Part shown: positions 26,351 to 35,221 of the stretch, piece after piece
Layout of the letters: each line of letters starts with the position of its first letter
Numbering within the stretch: position 1 is the stretch's first letter
From: Lysobacter sp036697405
Lineage (GTDB): Bacteria > Pseudomonadota > Gammaproteobacteria > Xanthomonadales > Xanthomonadaceae
Direction: 5' to 3'
DNA: 64,000 nucleotides
NCBI RefSeq assembly: GCF_036697405.1
Contig: NZ_JBAHWA010000008.1
Coordinates: 124,001 to 188,000 of the forward strand
The notes under the pieces: generated by a model
What the model saw: only the letters and a program-made list of their open reading frames with translations
What the model was told of the DNA's origin: nothing
The model's database searches: none
Made by a program: the position numbers and the translations under genes

Positions 26351-27207
26351 GCGCGGCGGCGCGGCGATCGTGGCGAGGGCCGCCGGCAGTGGCGGCGCTG
26401 ATCGCCTGCGCCGTCGCGCAGGCGCAGGCGCCGAAGCAGGCGCCCGCGCTGGGCGCGACCGAGGCGCAGGCGCGCGCGCTCATCCATGCGCGCCTGGTTG
26501 CTTCGCCCTACAAGATGTCTGAGAACGCGCGCAGCGGCCGCATCCGCTACGCGCTCGCCTTCGAACCCGCGCTGGCCTGGCCGTGGCCGGCCACCGGCGA
26601 GCAACGCGTGCAGGTGCGCGACGCCACCGCTGCCACCGCGCTGATCGACGTCTGCGCCGATTGCGGCGACGAGGCGGCGCCGGACGCGGCCGGACTGCGC
26701 CGCCATCTCGCGCCCAACGCCTGGATCGACAGCGACGAGCGCAGCGTGCGCGCGTTCGCGCGCCAGCACGCGCGCGGCCAGGGCGCCGAGCGGCGCATGC
26801 AATCGCTGGTCAGGGCCGTGCAGCAGCACATGAACGGTCCCATCGCCTACCGCGACTACCTCAGCGCCTCGCAGGCGTTGGCCTCGCGCGGCGGCGACTG
26901 CACCGAATTCGCCCTGCTGCTGGCCGCGCTCGGGCGCGCGCAGGGCATCCCCACCCGCGTCGCCTACGGCATCGCCTACTCCAGCCGCTTCACCGGCCAG
27001 AGCCACGTATTCAGTCCGCACGTGTGGACGCAGGCCTGGAACGGCCGGCGCTGGGTCAGTTACGACGCCGGCCTGGGCCGCTTCGACAGCGGCCATATCG
27101 CGCTGCGCATCGGCGACGGGCTGCCGCAGGACGGCGCCGGGCTGATGTCGGCGATCGGCCGGCTCAAGGTGATCGAAGCCAGCGGCGTGATCGAGGCCGC
27201 GCGCTGA
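26347..27207 (+). CDS. Secreted transglutaminase-like cysteine protease-fold protein
   Basis: The 286-residue product starts with GTG at 26347, overlapping the DPP IV stop. A signal peptide is followed by a region ending in a transglutaminase-like core: the Cys in RGGDCTEFALLLAALGR (Cys185), the GIPTRVAYG strand, the His in SHVFSPHVWTQAW, and an Asp in SYDAGLGRFD, in the right order for a Cys-His-Asp triad. Such secreted proteins may cleave or crosslink peptides. Coupling to a DPP IV suggests a role in extracytoplasmic peptide processing; this is inference. Confidence 0.85.
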   Translation: MSAAARRSWRGPPAVAALIACAVAQAQAPKQAPALGATEAQARALIHARLVASPYKMSENARSGRIRYALAFEPALAWPWPATGEQRVQVRDATAATALIDVCADCGDEAAPDAAGLRRHLAPNAWIDSDERSVRAFARQHARGQGAERRMQSLVRAVQQHMNGPIAYRDYLSASQALASRGGDCTEFALLLAALGRAQGIPTRVAYGIAYSSRFTGQSHVFSPHVWTQAWNGRRWVSYDAGLGRFDSGHIALRIGDGLPQDGAGLMSAIGRLKVIEASGVIEAAR

Positions 27208-27216
27208 ACGCCGCGC

Positions 27217-27759
27217 TTAACGCTGCGGCCGCGCGATCGTGTCGTCGCCGGCCTGCGCCAACGCGGGCGCCGCATCCAGACTGGCGGCCGCGCGCATGGG
27301 CAGCTCTGGCAGTTCGCTGTCGTCGACCCAGTGCGCGCCGCGCGGGTCGCTGACGCCGCCGCCGATCACCACTATGACATCGGGCCCGGCCGGCTCTTCG
27401 CACTCCGCCGTGGCCGCGGCGGGCACCAGCGGCACGACCGCGACTGGAGACGCCGTGGGTTGCATCGTCGTTGCGTCGATCGACGATGGCGGATCGGCGG
27501 CGAAGGCGCCACCAGAGACCAGGGTGGCGGCGATCGCGATGCCGAAACCCGCGCCACGGCGCAGAGGCGCCGGCCGAGGCACACGGTAGGACACGCAGAT
27601 CGGCCCCGACGCGGCCTGCAGCAGGCCGCGCCGCTCCGCCTCGCTCATGCCGTCCAGGGCGTGCACCTGGGTCTTGCAGTGGCCGCAATAACCGTTCAAG
27701 CGGCGCAATTCGTCGATGCCGAGCGGGCAAGGCTGGTCGATCTTGGGAACCAGGGTCAT
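27217..27759 (-). CDS. Cys-motif single-span membrane protein, paralog A
   Basis: The 180-residue product has an N-terminal domain with cysteines spaced as CPLG, CGHC and ICVSYR within the first 60 residues, a pattern like the short bacterial domain CxxC-x-VHDL...C found at the start of some membrane-linked proteins. An internal hydrophobic segment ending in Ala-x-Ala (GFGIAIAATLVSGGAFA, about 70-87) follows, then a low-complexity Ala/Pro/Val tail and a conserved end, VSDPRGAHWVDDSELPELPMR. Likely a type II membrane protein with a metal-binding cytosolic head. It is a tandem copy of the next gene. Function unknown. Confidence 0.75.
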   Translation of the reverse strand: MTLVPKIDQPCPLGIDELRRLNGYCGHCKTQVHALDGMSEAERRGLLQAASGPICVSYRVPRPAPLRRGAGFGIAIAATLVSGGAFAADPPSSIDATTMQPTASPVAVVPLVPAAATAECEEPAGPDVIVVIGGGVSDPRGAHWVDDSELPELPMRAAASLDAAPALAQAGDDTIARPQR

Positions 27760-27792
27760 GGCGGGCGTTCCTGCGAAGGTGGGATACGGTCG

Positions 27793-28326
27793 CTAACGGC
27801 TAGCGCGCGGCAACGGGGTTGGCGGCGTCGGCGCCGCGGCCGTCGTGTCGTCCAACGCCGCGGCCTCGCGCATGGGCAGTTCGGGCAGCTCGCTGTCGTC
27901 TGCCCAATGCGCGTCGCGCGGGTCGCTGACGCCGCCCACGAACTCGATCATCTCGATGCTCGTGACCTCATCGGCGCAGTCCTTGGCTGGCGCCTGCGCC
28001 AGCAATGGCGTGGGCGCAACCGGCGTGGCCGATGCGGGTTGTGGCGGCAGCAGCGGCGGATCGGAGGCGTAGGCGCCCGCCGACACCAGGCTCGCCGCGA
28101 TCGCGATGCCGAAGCCGGCGCCGCGCCGCGACGCGCGCGGCCGTTCGGAGCGATAGGACACGCAGATCGGGCCGTCGGCGGCGATCAGCAGCGCGTGCCG
28201 TTCGTCGTCGCTCAAGGCATCCAAACGGTGCACGTGCTTGTCGCAGCGCGCGCAATGCCCGTCCAGCCGGCGTTGTTCGTCGATCCCCAGCGGGCAGGGC
28301 GAGTCGATTTTCGGTACCTGAGCCAT
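27793..28326 (-). CDS. Cys-motif single-span membrane protein, paralog B
   Basis: This 177-residue protein parallels its downstream neighbour over its whole length: the head MAQVPKIDSPCPLGIDEQRR with CARCDKHVHRLDALS and PICVSYR, the hydrophobic GFGIAIAASLVSAGAYA segment, and the end VSDPRDAHWADDSELPELPMRE. Only the middle tail differs. The 33-base gap to paralog A suggests an operon born by tandem duplication. The start at 28326 is set by the paralog; a longer open frame upstream is not shared. Function unknown; the four N-terminal cysteines probably bind zinc. Confidence 0.75.
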   Translation of the reverse strand: MAQVPKIDSPCPLGIDEQRRLDGHCARCDKHVHRLDALSDDERHALLIAADGPICVSYRSERPRASRRGAGFGIAIAASLVSAGAYASDPPLLPPQPASATPVAPTPLLAQAPAKDCADEVTSIEMIEFVGGVSDPRDAHWADDSELPELPMREAAALDDTTAAAPTPPTPLPRASR

Positions 28327-28439
28327 GCATCCCCCTTTTCCTGCGTTTTTACCATGGCGCCCACGCGCCGGCACGCGGCGCCTTGGCGCCGGGCCCGGGA
28401 CTGCGGATACTGCGCCCATACGCCCCCGGGAACGCCCGC

Positions 28440-28931
28440 ATGTCCGCCACCCCGCCGCCTCTGCCCCAGCGCGATTGGGCGCAACGCAATCGCCTGTGGT
28501 TCCTGCCGCTGCTGGTGGTGCTGGGACTGGCGCTGATCGTCGGCGTGTTCGGCGGGGTGTTCTCGATGGTCAGGGGCCAGATCACCTCCCACCCCGCCTA
28601 TATCGAGGCGATGGCGAAGGCGCGCGCGAATCCGCAGGTGGTCGCCGGGCTCGGCGAGCCTATCGAAGCGGGCATGTTCACGATGGGCAGCGTCGTAGCC
28701 AACAGCGAAGGCGGGCACGCGTTTCTGGATATTCCGCTGATCGGCCCCAAGGCCCAGGCCGAGCTGTCGGTGGTGGCGACGAACGACGGGCCGGGTCAGC
28801 CCTGGAACTACATGACCATGGCGGTGACCATGCCCGACGGCAGCGAAATCTCGCTGATCGCGACCGACCCGCCCGACCTGTCCACCGCGCCCGGCTGCGA
28901 TCGCCCCTCGGACGACAGCGACGACACCTGA
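28440..28931 (+). CDS. Coa1-family cytochrome oxidase assembly-like protein
   Basis: The 163-residue product has one membrane helix near residue 20-42 (LWFLPLLVVLGLALIVGVFGGVF) and a periplasmic domain with YIEAMAKARANPQVVAGLGEPIEAGMF and LDIPLIGPKAQAELSVVA, the pattern of the Coa1 (cytochrome c oxidase assembly factor 1) family. Bacterial members are of unproven role and are often found outside oxidase operons, as here. The Asp-rich tail is short. Confidence 0.78.
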   Translation: MSATPPPLPQRDWAQRNRLWFLPLLVVLGLALIVGVFGGVFSMVRGQITSHPAYIEAMAKARANPQVVAGLGEPIEAGMFTMGSVVANSEGGHAFLDIPLIGPKAQAELSVVATNDGPGQPWNYMTMAVTMPDGSEISLIATDPPDLSTAPGCDRPSDDSDDT

Positions 28932-29016
28932 CGACGGGCGACGTGACCTACGGCGCATGCCCGCGCCCGGCTCTGGGCCTATGGTCGGCGGACCTCCCAC
29001 CGGCCATCCGTCGCCC

Positions 29017-30819
29017 ATGAAGACCCTCGCTCTCGCGATTTCCCTGGCGCTGCTCGCGCCGTCCGCCGCGTTCGCCGCGCAGGCGGCCGCCCAGCCCGCC
29101 GCCGCCGCCACGAAACCCGTACCGGCCTGGGTCACCACCAGCAACGGCTACGCCCAGATCCTGCTCAAGGCGCAAGGCGAGTTCGCGCCGGAGCAGATGT
29201 CGTTCTTCGGCGTGCCCGGTTTCGACGAGCGCGTGACCGACCTCAAGCCCGACACCGGCAAGCGCTTCCGCGCCGCCATCGCCAAGGCGCGCGACGAACT
29301 GCGCGGCAAGCTCCAGCTCGAGCGCAACCCGGACGTGCGCCAGGACCTGGAGATCATGATCGCCGCCGCCGACCAGAGCATCGCCGGCAGCGAACTCAAC
29401 GAACGCCTGACCCTGCCGTGGAACGACGCGCCGCAAATGGTGTTCCAGGGCATGCAGGGCCTGCTGTCCGACCAGACCCCGCCGGAGCGTCGCGCGCGCG
29501 CGTTGACGCGATTGAAGAACTACGTCGGCCAGGGCGCGGAAAGCACGCCGATCACCGTGCTCGCGCGCCAGCGCTACGAGGAGCGCGCGACCGATCCGGC
29601 CAAGCTGCGTCCGACCAAGCTGGAAGTCGAACAGGCGCTGGGCAACGTCGAGACCTACGCGGCCGGTATCCGCAAGCTGTTCGAGAAGTACAAGATCGCC
29701 GACGCCGAGCCGGCGCTGAAGGCGATGGAGCAGCAGTTCAAGGATTACGCGACCTGGGCGCGCGCCACGGTGCTGCCGCAGGCGCGCAGCGACAATCGCC
29801 TGCCGCCCGAGCTGTATGCATTCGGGCTCAAGCAGTACGGCATCGACGTCGACCCGCAGCTGCTGATCCGCCGCGCCCAGGTCGAATTCATGGAAACCCG
29901 CGCGGCGATGCGCCAGCTCGCGCCGCTGGTCGCGCAGTCCAAGGGCCTGACCGGCGTCGACGGCCACGACTACGTCGCCGTCATCAACGCGCTGAAGAAG
30001 AACAGCATTCCCAACGACCAGCTGGAAGCGCGCTACCGCACGGTGATCGACGCGATCGATCCGATCATCCGCAAGGAGAAGATCGTCGACGTGCCGCAGC
30101 GCCCGATGGTGATGCGACTGGGCAGCGAAGCCGAATCGGCGGCGCAGCCGGCGCCGCACTTCCTGCCGGCGCCGCTGATCGGCAACACCGGCCAGCAGGG
30201 TCAGTTCGTGCTGCCGATCGCCGTCCCCAACCCCGGCGGCAGCGCCCTGCACTACGACGATTTCAACTTCGACTCGGTGGCCTGGACCCTGTCGGCGCAC
30301 GAGGGCCGCCCGGGTCACGAGCTGCAGTTCACCGCCATGGTCGAGCGCGGCATCTCGCTGGCGCGCACCATGTTCGCGTTCAACTCGGTCAACGTCGAAG
30401 GCTGGGCGTTGTACGCCGAAGCCGAAATGGTGCCGTACGAGCCGCTGGACGGCCAGCTGATCGCGCTGCAGTTCCGCCTGATGCGCGCCGCGCGCGCGAT
30501 GCTGGACCCGATGCTCAACCTGGGCATGACCGATCGCGAGAGCGCGGGCAAGGTGCTGCGCGAGCAGGTCGGCTTGTCGCCGGCGATGACCAAGCAGGAA
30601 CTGGACCGCTACACCTTCAACGCGCCCGGCCAGGCCGGCAGCTACTTCTACGGCTACAGCCGCATCCTCGAGCTGCGCATGGAAACCGAGCTGGCGCTGG
30701 GCGACAAGTTCGACCGCCTGGCGTTCAACAACTTCCTGCTCGACCAGGGCCTGCTGCCGCCGGACCAGTTGGCCAAGGCGGTGCGCGAGAACTTCGTCCC
30801 GGCCCAGCGCAAGCGCTGA
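29017..30819 (+). CDS. DUF885 family secreted protein (putative metallopeptidase)
   Basis: The 600-residue product has a signal peptide (MKTLALAISLALLAPSAAFAA) and a mostly helical body. The conserved DUF885 motif HEGRPGHELQF (His428-Glu429 and His433-Glu434) and the VEGWALYAEAEM and PGQAGSYFYGYSRILELR blocks are all present, consistent with an unusual zinc peptidase family. I chose the ATG at 29017 because the signal peptide begins there. A strong hairpin follows the stop. It is a single gene. Confidence 0.9.
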   Translation: MKTLALAISLALLAPSAAFAAQAAAQPAAAATKPVPAWVTTSNGYAQILLKAQGEFAPEQMSFFGVPGFDERVTDLKPDTGKRFRAAIAKARDELRGKLQLERNPDVRQDLEIMIAAADQSIAGSELNERLTLPWNDAPQMVFQGMQGLLSDQTPPERRARALTRLKNYVGQGAESTPITVLARQRYEERATDPAKLRPTKLEVEQALGNVETYAAGIRKLFEKYKIADAEPALKAMEQQFKDYATWARATVLPQARSDNRLPPELYAFGLKQYGIDVDPQLLIRRAQVEFMETRAAMRQLAPLVAQSKGLTGVDGHDYVAVINALKKNSIPNDQLEARYRTVIDAIDPIIRKEKIVDVPQRPMVMRLGSEAESAAQPAPHFLPAPLIGNTGQQGQFVLPIAVPNPGGSALHYDDFNFDSVAWTLSAHEGRPGHELQFTAMVERGISLARTMFAFNSVNVEGWALYAEAEMVPYEPLDGQLIALQFRLMRAARAMLDPMLNLGMTDRESAGKVLREQVGLSPAMTKQELDRYTFNAPGQAGSYFYGYSRILELRMETELALGDKFDRLAFNNFLLDQGLLPPDQLAKAVRENFVPAQRKR

Positions 30820-30833
30820 GCCCGGGCGACAGC

Positions 30834-30864
30834 CAGGCCGCGGGAGTTCGTCTCCCGCGGCCTG
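30834..30864 (+). terminator. 13-bp perfect hairpin after the DUF885 gene
   Basis: Arms 30834-30846 and 30852-30864 pair perfectly around TTCGT, starting 15 bases after the stop. The T-run is missing, so termination may be weak or Rho-assisted. Confidence 0.5.
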
Positions 30865-30947
30865 TCCGCGTCAGGGCCGCGCCGGCTCGGCGGCCGGCGG
30901 CCGGTGATCGCCAGAACTGGCCAAGCGGGGTTGCGACCAGCGCGCCC

Positions 30948-33245
30948 TCAGTAGTTCAGCCCCGGCGTCAGCACATGCAGGCCGAGCACGAAGACGACCA
31001 CGATCGCGCAGGCCAGCGCGATCAGGGCGGCGCCGCCGCGGCGCCAGCCGTCGCGCGGCGCGCGCCAGGCGTCGGCCGCGTCGGCGATCGCGAGCGCGGC
31101 GATCGGCAGCGACAGCAGGGCGAGCAATTGGGCGCAACGGATCCAGACGTCCAGCCCGCCGTCGAGCTGGGCGATGTCGGCGTCCGCGCGCGACAGCAGC
31201 CACAGCCATAGCGAGGCCATCGCCAGATTCGACGCCAGGCCCAGCCGCGTCGCCAGGCGCAAGCGGCGCGCGCGCCGATCCAGCGTCAGCCGGCGCCCGT
31301 AGTGGCGGCGCACCAGCGCGGCCAGCGGCCACAGCAGCAGTGCGAATGCGTGCAGGGCCAACGCGGCCAGCAACAACGGCAGCGACCAGCCCGCCGAGCG
31401 CCAGGCCGGCACCGGCTGCAGCCACAGCGCCGGCGGATGCGCGTCGCTGGCGACCGCGACCACCCGGCCGCGATCCAGTTTCGCCGCCAGCAGCGCGTCG
31501 CCGTCGATCTCGCGCCAGACGTAGGGCCGTACCTCGCGCCAGCGCCGCGGCTTGTCGTCCGCGCCGCGCAGCGACGAGACCGTGAGGCTGCCGTCCTCGT
31601 GCAGCGCTATCTTGGTTTGCGACAGATAGCGCGCGAGCGCGAACACGTTGCTGAAGGATGCGCGGCTGCTCTCGTAGCGGCCGACCAGCTGGCGGCCGTG
31701 CGCTCGCGCGCTGGCCAGGGTCGGTTCGGGCCTGGCCAGGCGCGGGAAGTAGCGCTGCTTGAAGGCGCGCACCACTTCGCGGCGCAAGGCCGAGGCGCCG
31801 GCGCCGGGTCCGTCGACCGACACGAACAAACCGACCTGGGCCTCGGGAAACAGCAGCAGGCTGCTCTGGAAGGCCTCGGTGGCGCCGTCGTGCCCGATCG
31901 TGAGCACGCCGTTGCGGTCGTTGCGGAAGTAGCCCAGCGCCATCGCGTTCAAGGCCGGAAACGGCCGATACGCGGGCGCGTGCATGCGCCGCGCGGTGCC
32001 GGGCTGCAGCAGCACGGCCTCGCCGAGGCGGCCTTCGCCCAATTGCATCAGCATGAAGCGCGCCATGTCTTCGGCCGACGCCGACAGGCTGCCGGCGGGT
32101 GCGGGATTGACCAGCTCGAACGCGCGCGCCGGCGCGCCGCGGCCGTCGCGGTAGGCGCCGGCCAGGTCCGCCGCCAGCGCCGGCGGCAGCGGCTGCCGGA
32201 AGCTGGAGTGGTACATGCCCAGCGGGCGCAGCACCTCGGCCTCGATGTAGTCCTCGTAGCGCTGGCGGGTCACGCGTTCGACCACATAGCCGGCGAGCGC
32301 GGCGCCGTAGTTGGAATAGGCCGGCACCTCGCCGGGCGCGAACACGCGCTCGGGCTGCACCGATTTCAGATAGCTCGCGGTGGAGCGCAGGGCGCGCGGA
32401 TCGGCCGCGAACAGATGCTTCAGCGATTCCTCGAAGCCCGCGGTATGCGTCATCAGCTGGCGCATGCTCACCGGCCGGCCGCGGTAGGGCGGAATCTTGA
32501 AGTCGAGGTAGCGATTGATGTCGGCGTCCAGGTCGATGCGGCCGCGCTCGACCTGCTGCATCACCGCGGTCCAGGTGAACAGCTTGGACACCGAGCCGGG
32601 CCGGAACAGGCTGCGCGCCGGATCGACCGGCCGGCGGCGGGCGACATCGGCGTAGCCATAGCCCTTGCTCAACAGCAGGCGGCCGTCCTTGACCACGGCC
32701 AGGGTCACGCCGGCGACATCGCTGCGCGCGAGCGCGCTGCCGATCACGCCGTCGAAATAGGCCAGGGCATCGGCGGCATCCAGTTGCGGCGCGGCATCGG
32801 CCTGCAGCGCGATCGCGGCGCCGGGCACGGGCGCGACCAGCGGCGGCAAGGCTTCGGGCAAAGGGAGTGCCGGATCCTGGCCCGGGTCTTCGGTGGGAGT
32901 CACCGCCAGCGCCGCCGCCGTCTCTTGCGCATCGGCCGCGACCGCAGCCACGGAATCGGGGCTGACAGGATCCGTGGCCGCCGGGTCGGTGGCCATGCTG
33001 CGGCTGGGCGCCGTGCCCGGACGCGGCGTCTCCTGCTCGAATACCACCGCGGCCGGATCGGCCGAGGCCGGCACCGGATCGGCGGACGCGGGCGACGGCG
33101 GGGCCGCGCCGGGCGGGGCTGGCGCGACCTGCGCGGCGGCGGCCGGCGGCGCGGCGGCGACCTGCAGCGACTGCCCTGCGGCGATCGCGAGCGCGAGCAG
33201 GACCAGACCGACCCGGCCGGCGAAGCTATCCAGCGACTTAGGCAC
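30948..33245 (-). CDS. Beta-lactamase-fold serine hydrolase with C-terminal membrane domain
   Basis: The 765-residue product begins with a hydrophobic leader (SFAGRVGLVLLALAIAAG) and about 110 residues of Ala/Pro/Asp linker. A class C beta-lactamase/DD-peptidase domain follows, with the SVSK nucleophile motif (about Ser218-Lys221), the YSNYG motif and GHDG. After a lipocalin-like segment come about five membrane helices (from WSLPLLLAALALHAFALLLW to the end). Such proteins act on D-amino acid peptides or esters at the cell surface. The start is a GTG at 33245 with AGGGGAG 8 bases upstream; 33248 or 33290 are alternatives. It is divergent from the XRE regulator. Confidence 0.83.
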   Translation of the reverse strand: MPKSLDSFAGRVGLVLLALAIAAGQSLQVAAAPPAAAAQVAPAPPGAAPPSPASADPVPASADPAAVVFEQETPRPGTAPSRSMATDPAATDPVSPDSVAAVAADAQETAAALAVTPTEDPGQDPALPLPEALPPLVAPVPGAAIALQADAAPQLDAADALAYFDGVIGSALARSDVAGVTLAVVKDGRLLLSKGYGYADVARRRPVDPARSLFRPGSVSKLFTWTAVMQQVERGRIDLDADINRYLDFKIPPYRGRPVSMRQLMTHTAGFEESLKHLFAADPRALRSTASYLKSVQPERVFAPGEVPAYSNYGAALAGYVVERVTRQRYEDYIEAEVLRPLGMYHSSFRQPLPPALAADLAGAYRDGRGAPARAFELVNPAPAGSLSASAEDMARFMLMQLGEGRLGEAVLLQPGTARRMHAPAYRPFPALNAMALGYFRNDRNGVLTIGHDGATEAFQSSLLLFPEAQVGLFVSVDGPGAGASALRREVVRAFKQRYFPRLARPEPTLASARAHGRQLVGRYESSRASFSNVFALARYLSQTKIALHEDGSLTVSSLRGADDKPRRWREVRPYVWREIDGDALLAAKLDRGRVVAVASDAHPPALWLQPVPAWRSAGWSLPLLLAALALHAFALLLWPLAALVRRHYGRRLTLDRRARRLRLATRLGLASNLAMASLWLWLLSRADADIAQLDGGLDVWIRCAQLLALLSLPIAALAIADAADAWRAPRDGWRRGGAALIALACAIVVVFVLGLHVLTPGLNY

Positions 33246-33352
33246 CACGACGACTCCCCTGTGCGACCGACACGGCCGGCGGCGCGCCACATCCTAAGCG
33301 CTGGGACCCGCCACGACCGGTCTTGCACCGGCAATTTGCCATAATGTCAATG

Positions 33353-33374
33353 GATTTTCCAAATAGCCAAAATC
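33353..33374. promoter_or_regulatory. AT-rich palindrome between serine hydrolase and XRE genes
   Basis: GATTTT (33353-33358) and AAAATC (33369-33374) flank a 10-base centre. It stands out from the surrounding GC-rich DNA, lies 10 bases upstream of the regulator's -35, and is a candidate operator for the XRE protein on both divergent genes. Confidence 0.4.
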
Positions 33375-33383
33375 GATGATCGC

Positions 33384-33413
33384 TTGGCAGGCCTCTCGTC
33401 TTGGCCCTAAAGT
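33384..33413 (+). promoter_or_regulatory. Promoter of the XRE-cupin regulator
   Basis: TTGGCA (33384-33389), an 18-base spacer and TAAAGT (33408-33413). The -10 ends 6 bases before the ATG at 33420, so the message would be leaderless. Confidence 0.55.
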
Positions 33414-33419
33414 TCGGGC

Positions 33420-34169
33420 ATGACCTCCAATACACGCGCAGCACGCCCTAAGCGTGAGCCCAAAGGCGGCGCTTCCGGCATCGCCTCGCAGCCCGGCGAC
33501 ACCCTGCGCGCGCTGCGCACGAAGCGCGGCTGGACCCTGTCGGAGCTCAGCGACCGCACCGGCCTGCCGATCTCGACCCTGTCCAAGGTCGAGAACAATC
33601 GCATGTCGCTGACCTACGACAAGCTGGCGCGCATCAGCCGCGGGCTGGAGATCGACATCGCCGACCTGTTCGGCTCGTCCTCGCCGGCGCCGCCGCAGCA
33701 AGTGCCGACCGGACGGCGCAGCATCACCCGCGCCAACGAAGGCTACGCGATCGACACCGAGAACTACGGCCAGCGTTTTCCGGCCTCGGAACTGCGCCAG
33801 AAGCGCTTCACGCCGATCGTGGCGGAGATCCGCGCGCGCTCGCTGCAGGAATTCGGCGACCTGATCCGTCACCCGGGCGAGGAGTTCGCGCTGGTGCTGG
33901 AAGGGACCCTGGAGCTGCACACCGATCTGTACGCGCCGGCGCGCCTGGAAGTCGGCGACTCGATCTATTTCGACAGCAACATGGGCCACGCCTATATCGC
34001 CTTCGGCGAGGCCACCTGCCGCGTGCTGTCGGTGTGCACCGAGGCGGAACCGCCCGAGAGCCTGCGCGCCAGCTATCAGGCCGCCGCCGCTGCCGCCGGT
34101 ACCCGTGCCGTGGCCGCCGCCGCCGCGAGCCGCCCGGCGCCGACCCGGCGGCGCAGCGCCGCCGGCTAA
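33420..34169 (+). CDS. XRE-family transcriptional regulator with cupin sensor domain
   Basis: The 249-residue product has a helix-turn-helix at about residues 26-82 (LRALRTKRGWTLSELSDRTGLPISTLSKVENNRMSL is the core region) and a cupin domain at about 135-205 with RHPGEEFALVLEGTLELH and SIYFDSNMGHAY. This pair is common in regulators that sense small molecules, often in amino acid or polyamine metabolism. The C-terminus is an Ala/Arg-rich low-complexity tail. Target genes are unknown; the divergent serine hydrolase is the first candidate. Confidence 0.9.
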   Translation: MTSNTRAARPKREPKGGASGIASQPGDTLRALRTKRGWTLSELSDRTGLPISTLSKVENNRMSLTYDKLARISRGLEIDIADLFGSSSPAPPQQVPTGRRSITRANEGYAIDTENYGQRFPASELRQKRFTPIVAEIRARSLQEFGDLIRHPGEEFALVLEGTLELHTDLYAPARLEVGDSIYFDSNMGHAYIAFGEATCRVLSVCTEAEPPESLRASYQAAAAAAGTRAVAAAAASRPAPTRRRSAAG

Positions 34170-34358
34170 GCCGCCGCGCCGGCGCGGCCTGCGTCGCAAT
34201 GCCGGCCCAGGGCCGGAAACAGCGTCCCAGCCGCTCGAATCGGTCGCGAACCCGGGCGATTTCTCGATCGGAAAACGGCCGCCGGCGCGTAAATCCCTGC
34301 CGCGACCACCCTACCCCGCGCAACGCGACGGCGCGCGCAAAACCGCAAGCGTGCGGGC

Positions 34359-35042
34359 TCAGCTCACCCGCGACAGCATGCGGCGGTGGCCGATCAGGCG
34401 CGCCCAGCGCGCGCCGATATCGCTCATGCACACGTAGGCCGCTTCGCCGGCCAGGCGCATCAGCATGCGCGGGCCCAGCTGCAACCGCGGCTCGGCCGCG
34501 CACAACTCCCAATCGAAACCGAGCTGGCGCGCGAACAGGGCGCAACGCGCGAGGTGATAGCGGCTGCTGAGCAGGGTCACGCGCGAGCGCATGCCCTCGC
34601 CGAGCAGGTGGCGGGCGTTGCGCAGGTTCTGCAGGGTGTCGCGCGATTCGGCTTCCAGGCGCAGCGGCGCGTCCGGCGATACGCCGCGCGCGAACAGTCC
34701 GCCGCGCGCGACCTCGGCTTCGCTGGGCTCGTCGGGCGCGCCGCCGCCCAGCAGCACCACGCTGGCCGGCGGACGTTCGCGCCACAGCGACACCGCACGA
34801 TCCAGGCGCGCCTCGAAATCGCGGTCGATGCGCCCGCGCGGGGCGTGCTTGCCGAACAGCAGCACGCATTCGCCGCGCTCGGGCTGGCAGGGCGCGTTGC
34901 GCGCCACCCGCAGCACGTGCACGAAGTAACCGACGTAGACCAGGCCCGCGCTCAAGGCGCACACCGTCGTGGCCACCGCGCAGGCGTGCAGCACGTCGCG
35001 ATCGCCGAACAAGGCCAGGCGGTGGGCGGTACGGCTGGACAT
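34359..35042 (-). CDS. YdcF/SanA-type (DUF218) protein
   Basis: The 227-residue product has one N-terminal membrane helix (about 20-45) and a DUF218 domain with VLLFGKHAPRG, ASVVLLGGGAPDEPSEAEV, ESRDTLQNLRNARHLL and VTLLSSRYHLARC. DUF218 proteins are linked to envelope or cell-wall steps but lack firm biochemical assignments. The gene is divergent from the ketosynthase that begins the plus-strand arm of the pigment locus; whether it belongs to the locus is unclear. Confidence 0.85.
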   Translation of the reverse strand: MSSRTAHRLALFGDRDVLHACAVATTVCALSAGLVYVGYFVHVLRVARNAPCQPERGECVLLFGKHAPRGRIDRDFEARLDRAVSLWRERPPASVVLLGGGAPDEPSEAEVARGGLFARGVSPDAPLRLEAESRDTLQNLRNARHLLGEGMRSRVTLLSSRYHLARCALFARQLGFDWELCAAEPRLQLGPRMLMRLAGEAAYVCMSDIGARWARLIGHRRMLSRVS

Positions 35043-35188
35043 GCGCGGATGCGGGCGGGAATAACGGCGGGATGCGCAGTCTACGCCTGCGGCGCGGCGC
35101 CGCCGCGTGCCTCGGGGCCGGACCGGCGCAGGCGCGCGACCCCGCGCAAGCTGAACGCCGCGGCGTAATCGCGCCGCGCCGCGCTGGC

Positions 35189-35194
35189 TATACT
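35189..35194 (+). promoter_or_regulatory. -10 element of the pigment ketosynthase operon
   Basis: TATACT lies 27 bases before the GTG start, followed by a GGAG ribosome site at 35211-35214. It would drive the plus-strand arm from the ketosynthase to the glycosyltransferase. Confidence 0.5.
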
Positions 35195-35221
35195 CCGGCC
35201 TGATCTCGCCCGGAGTCCTGC

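Noticed and set aside
30948..33245. Antibiotic resistance beta-lactamase
   Set aside because: Large linker and membrane helices, and a lone chromosomal position, argue for an envelope hydrolase; activity on beta-lactams is not shown.
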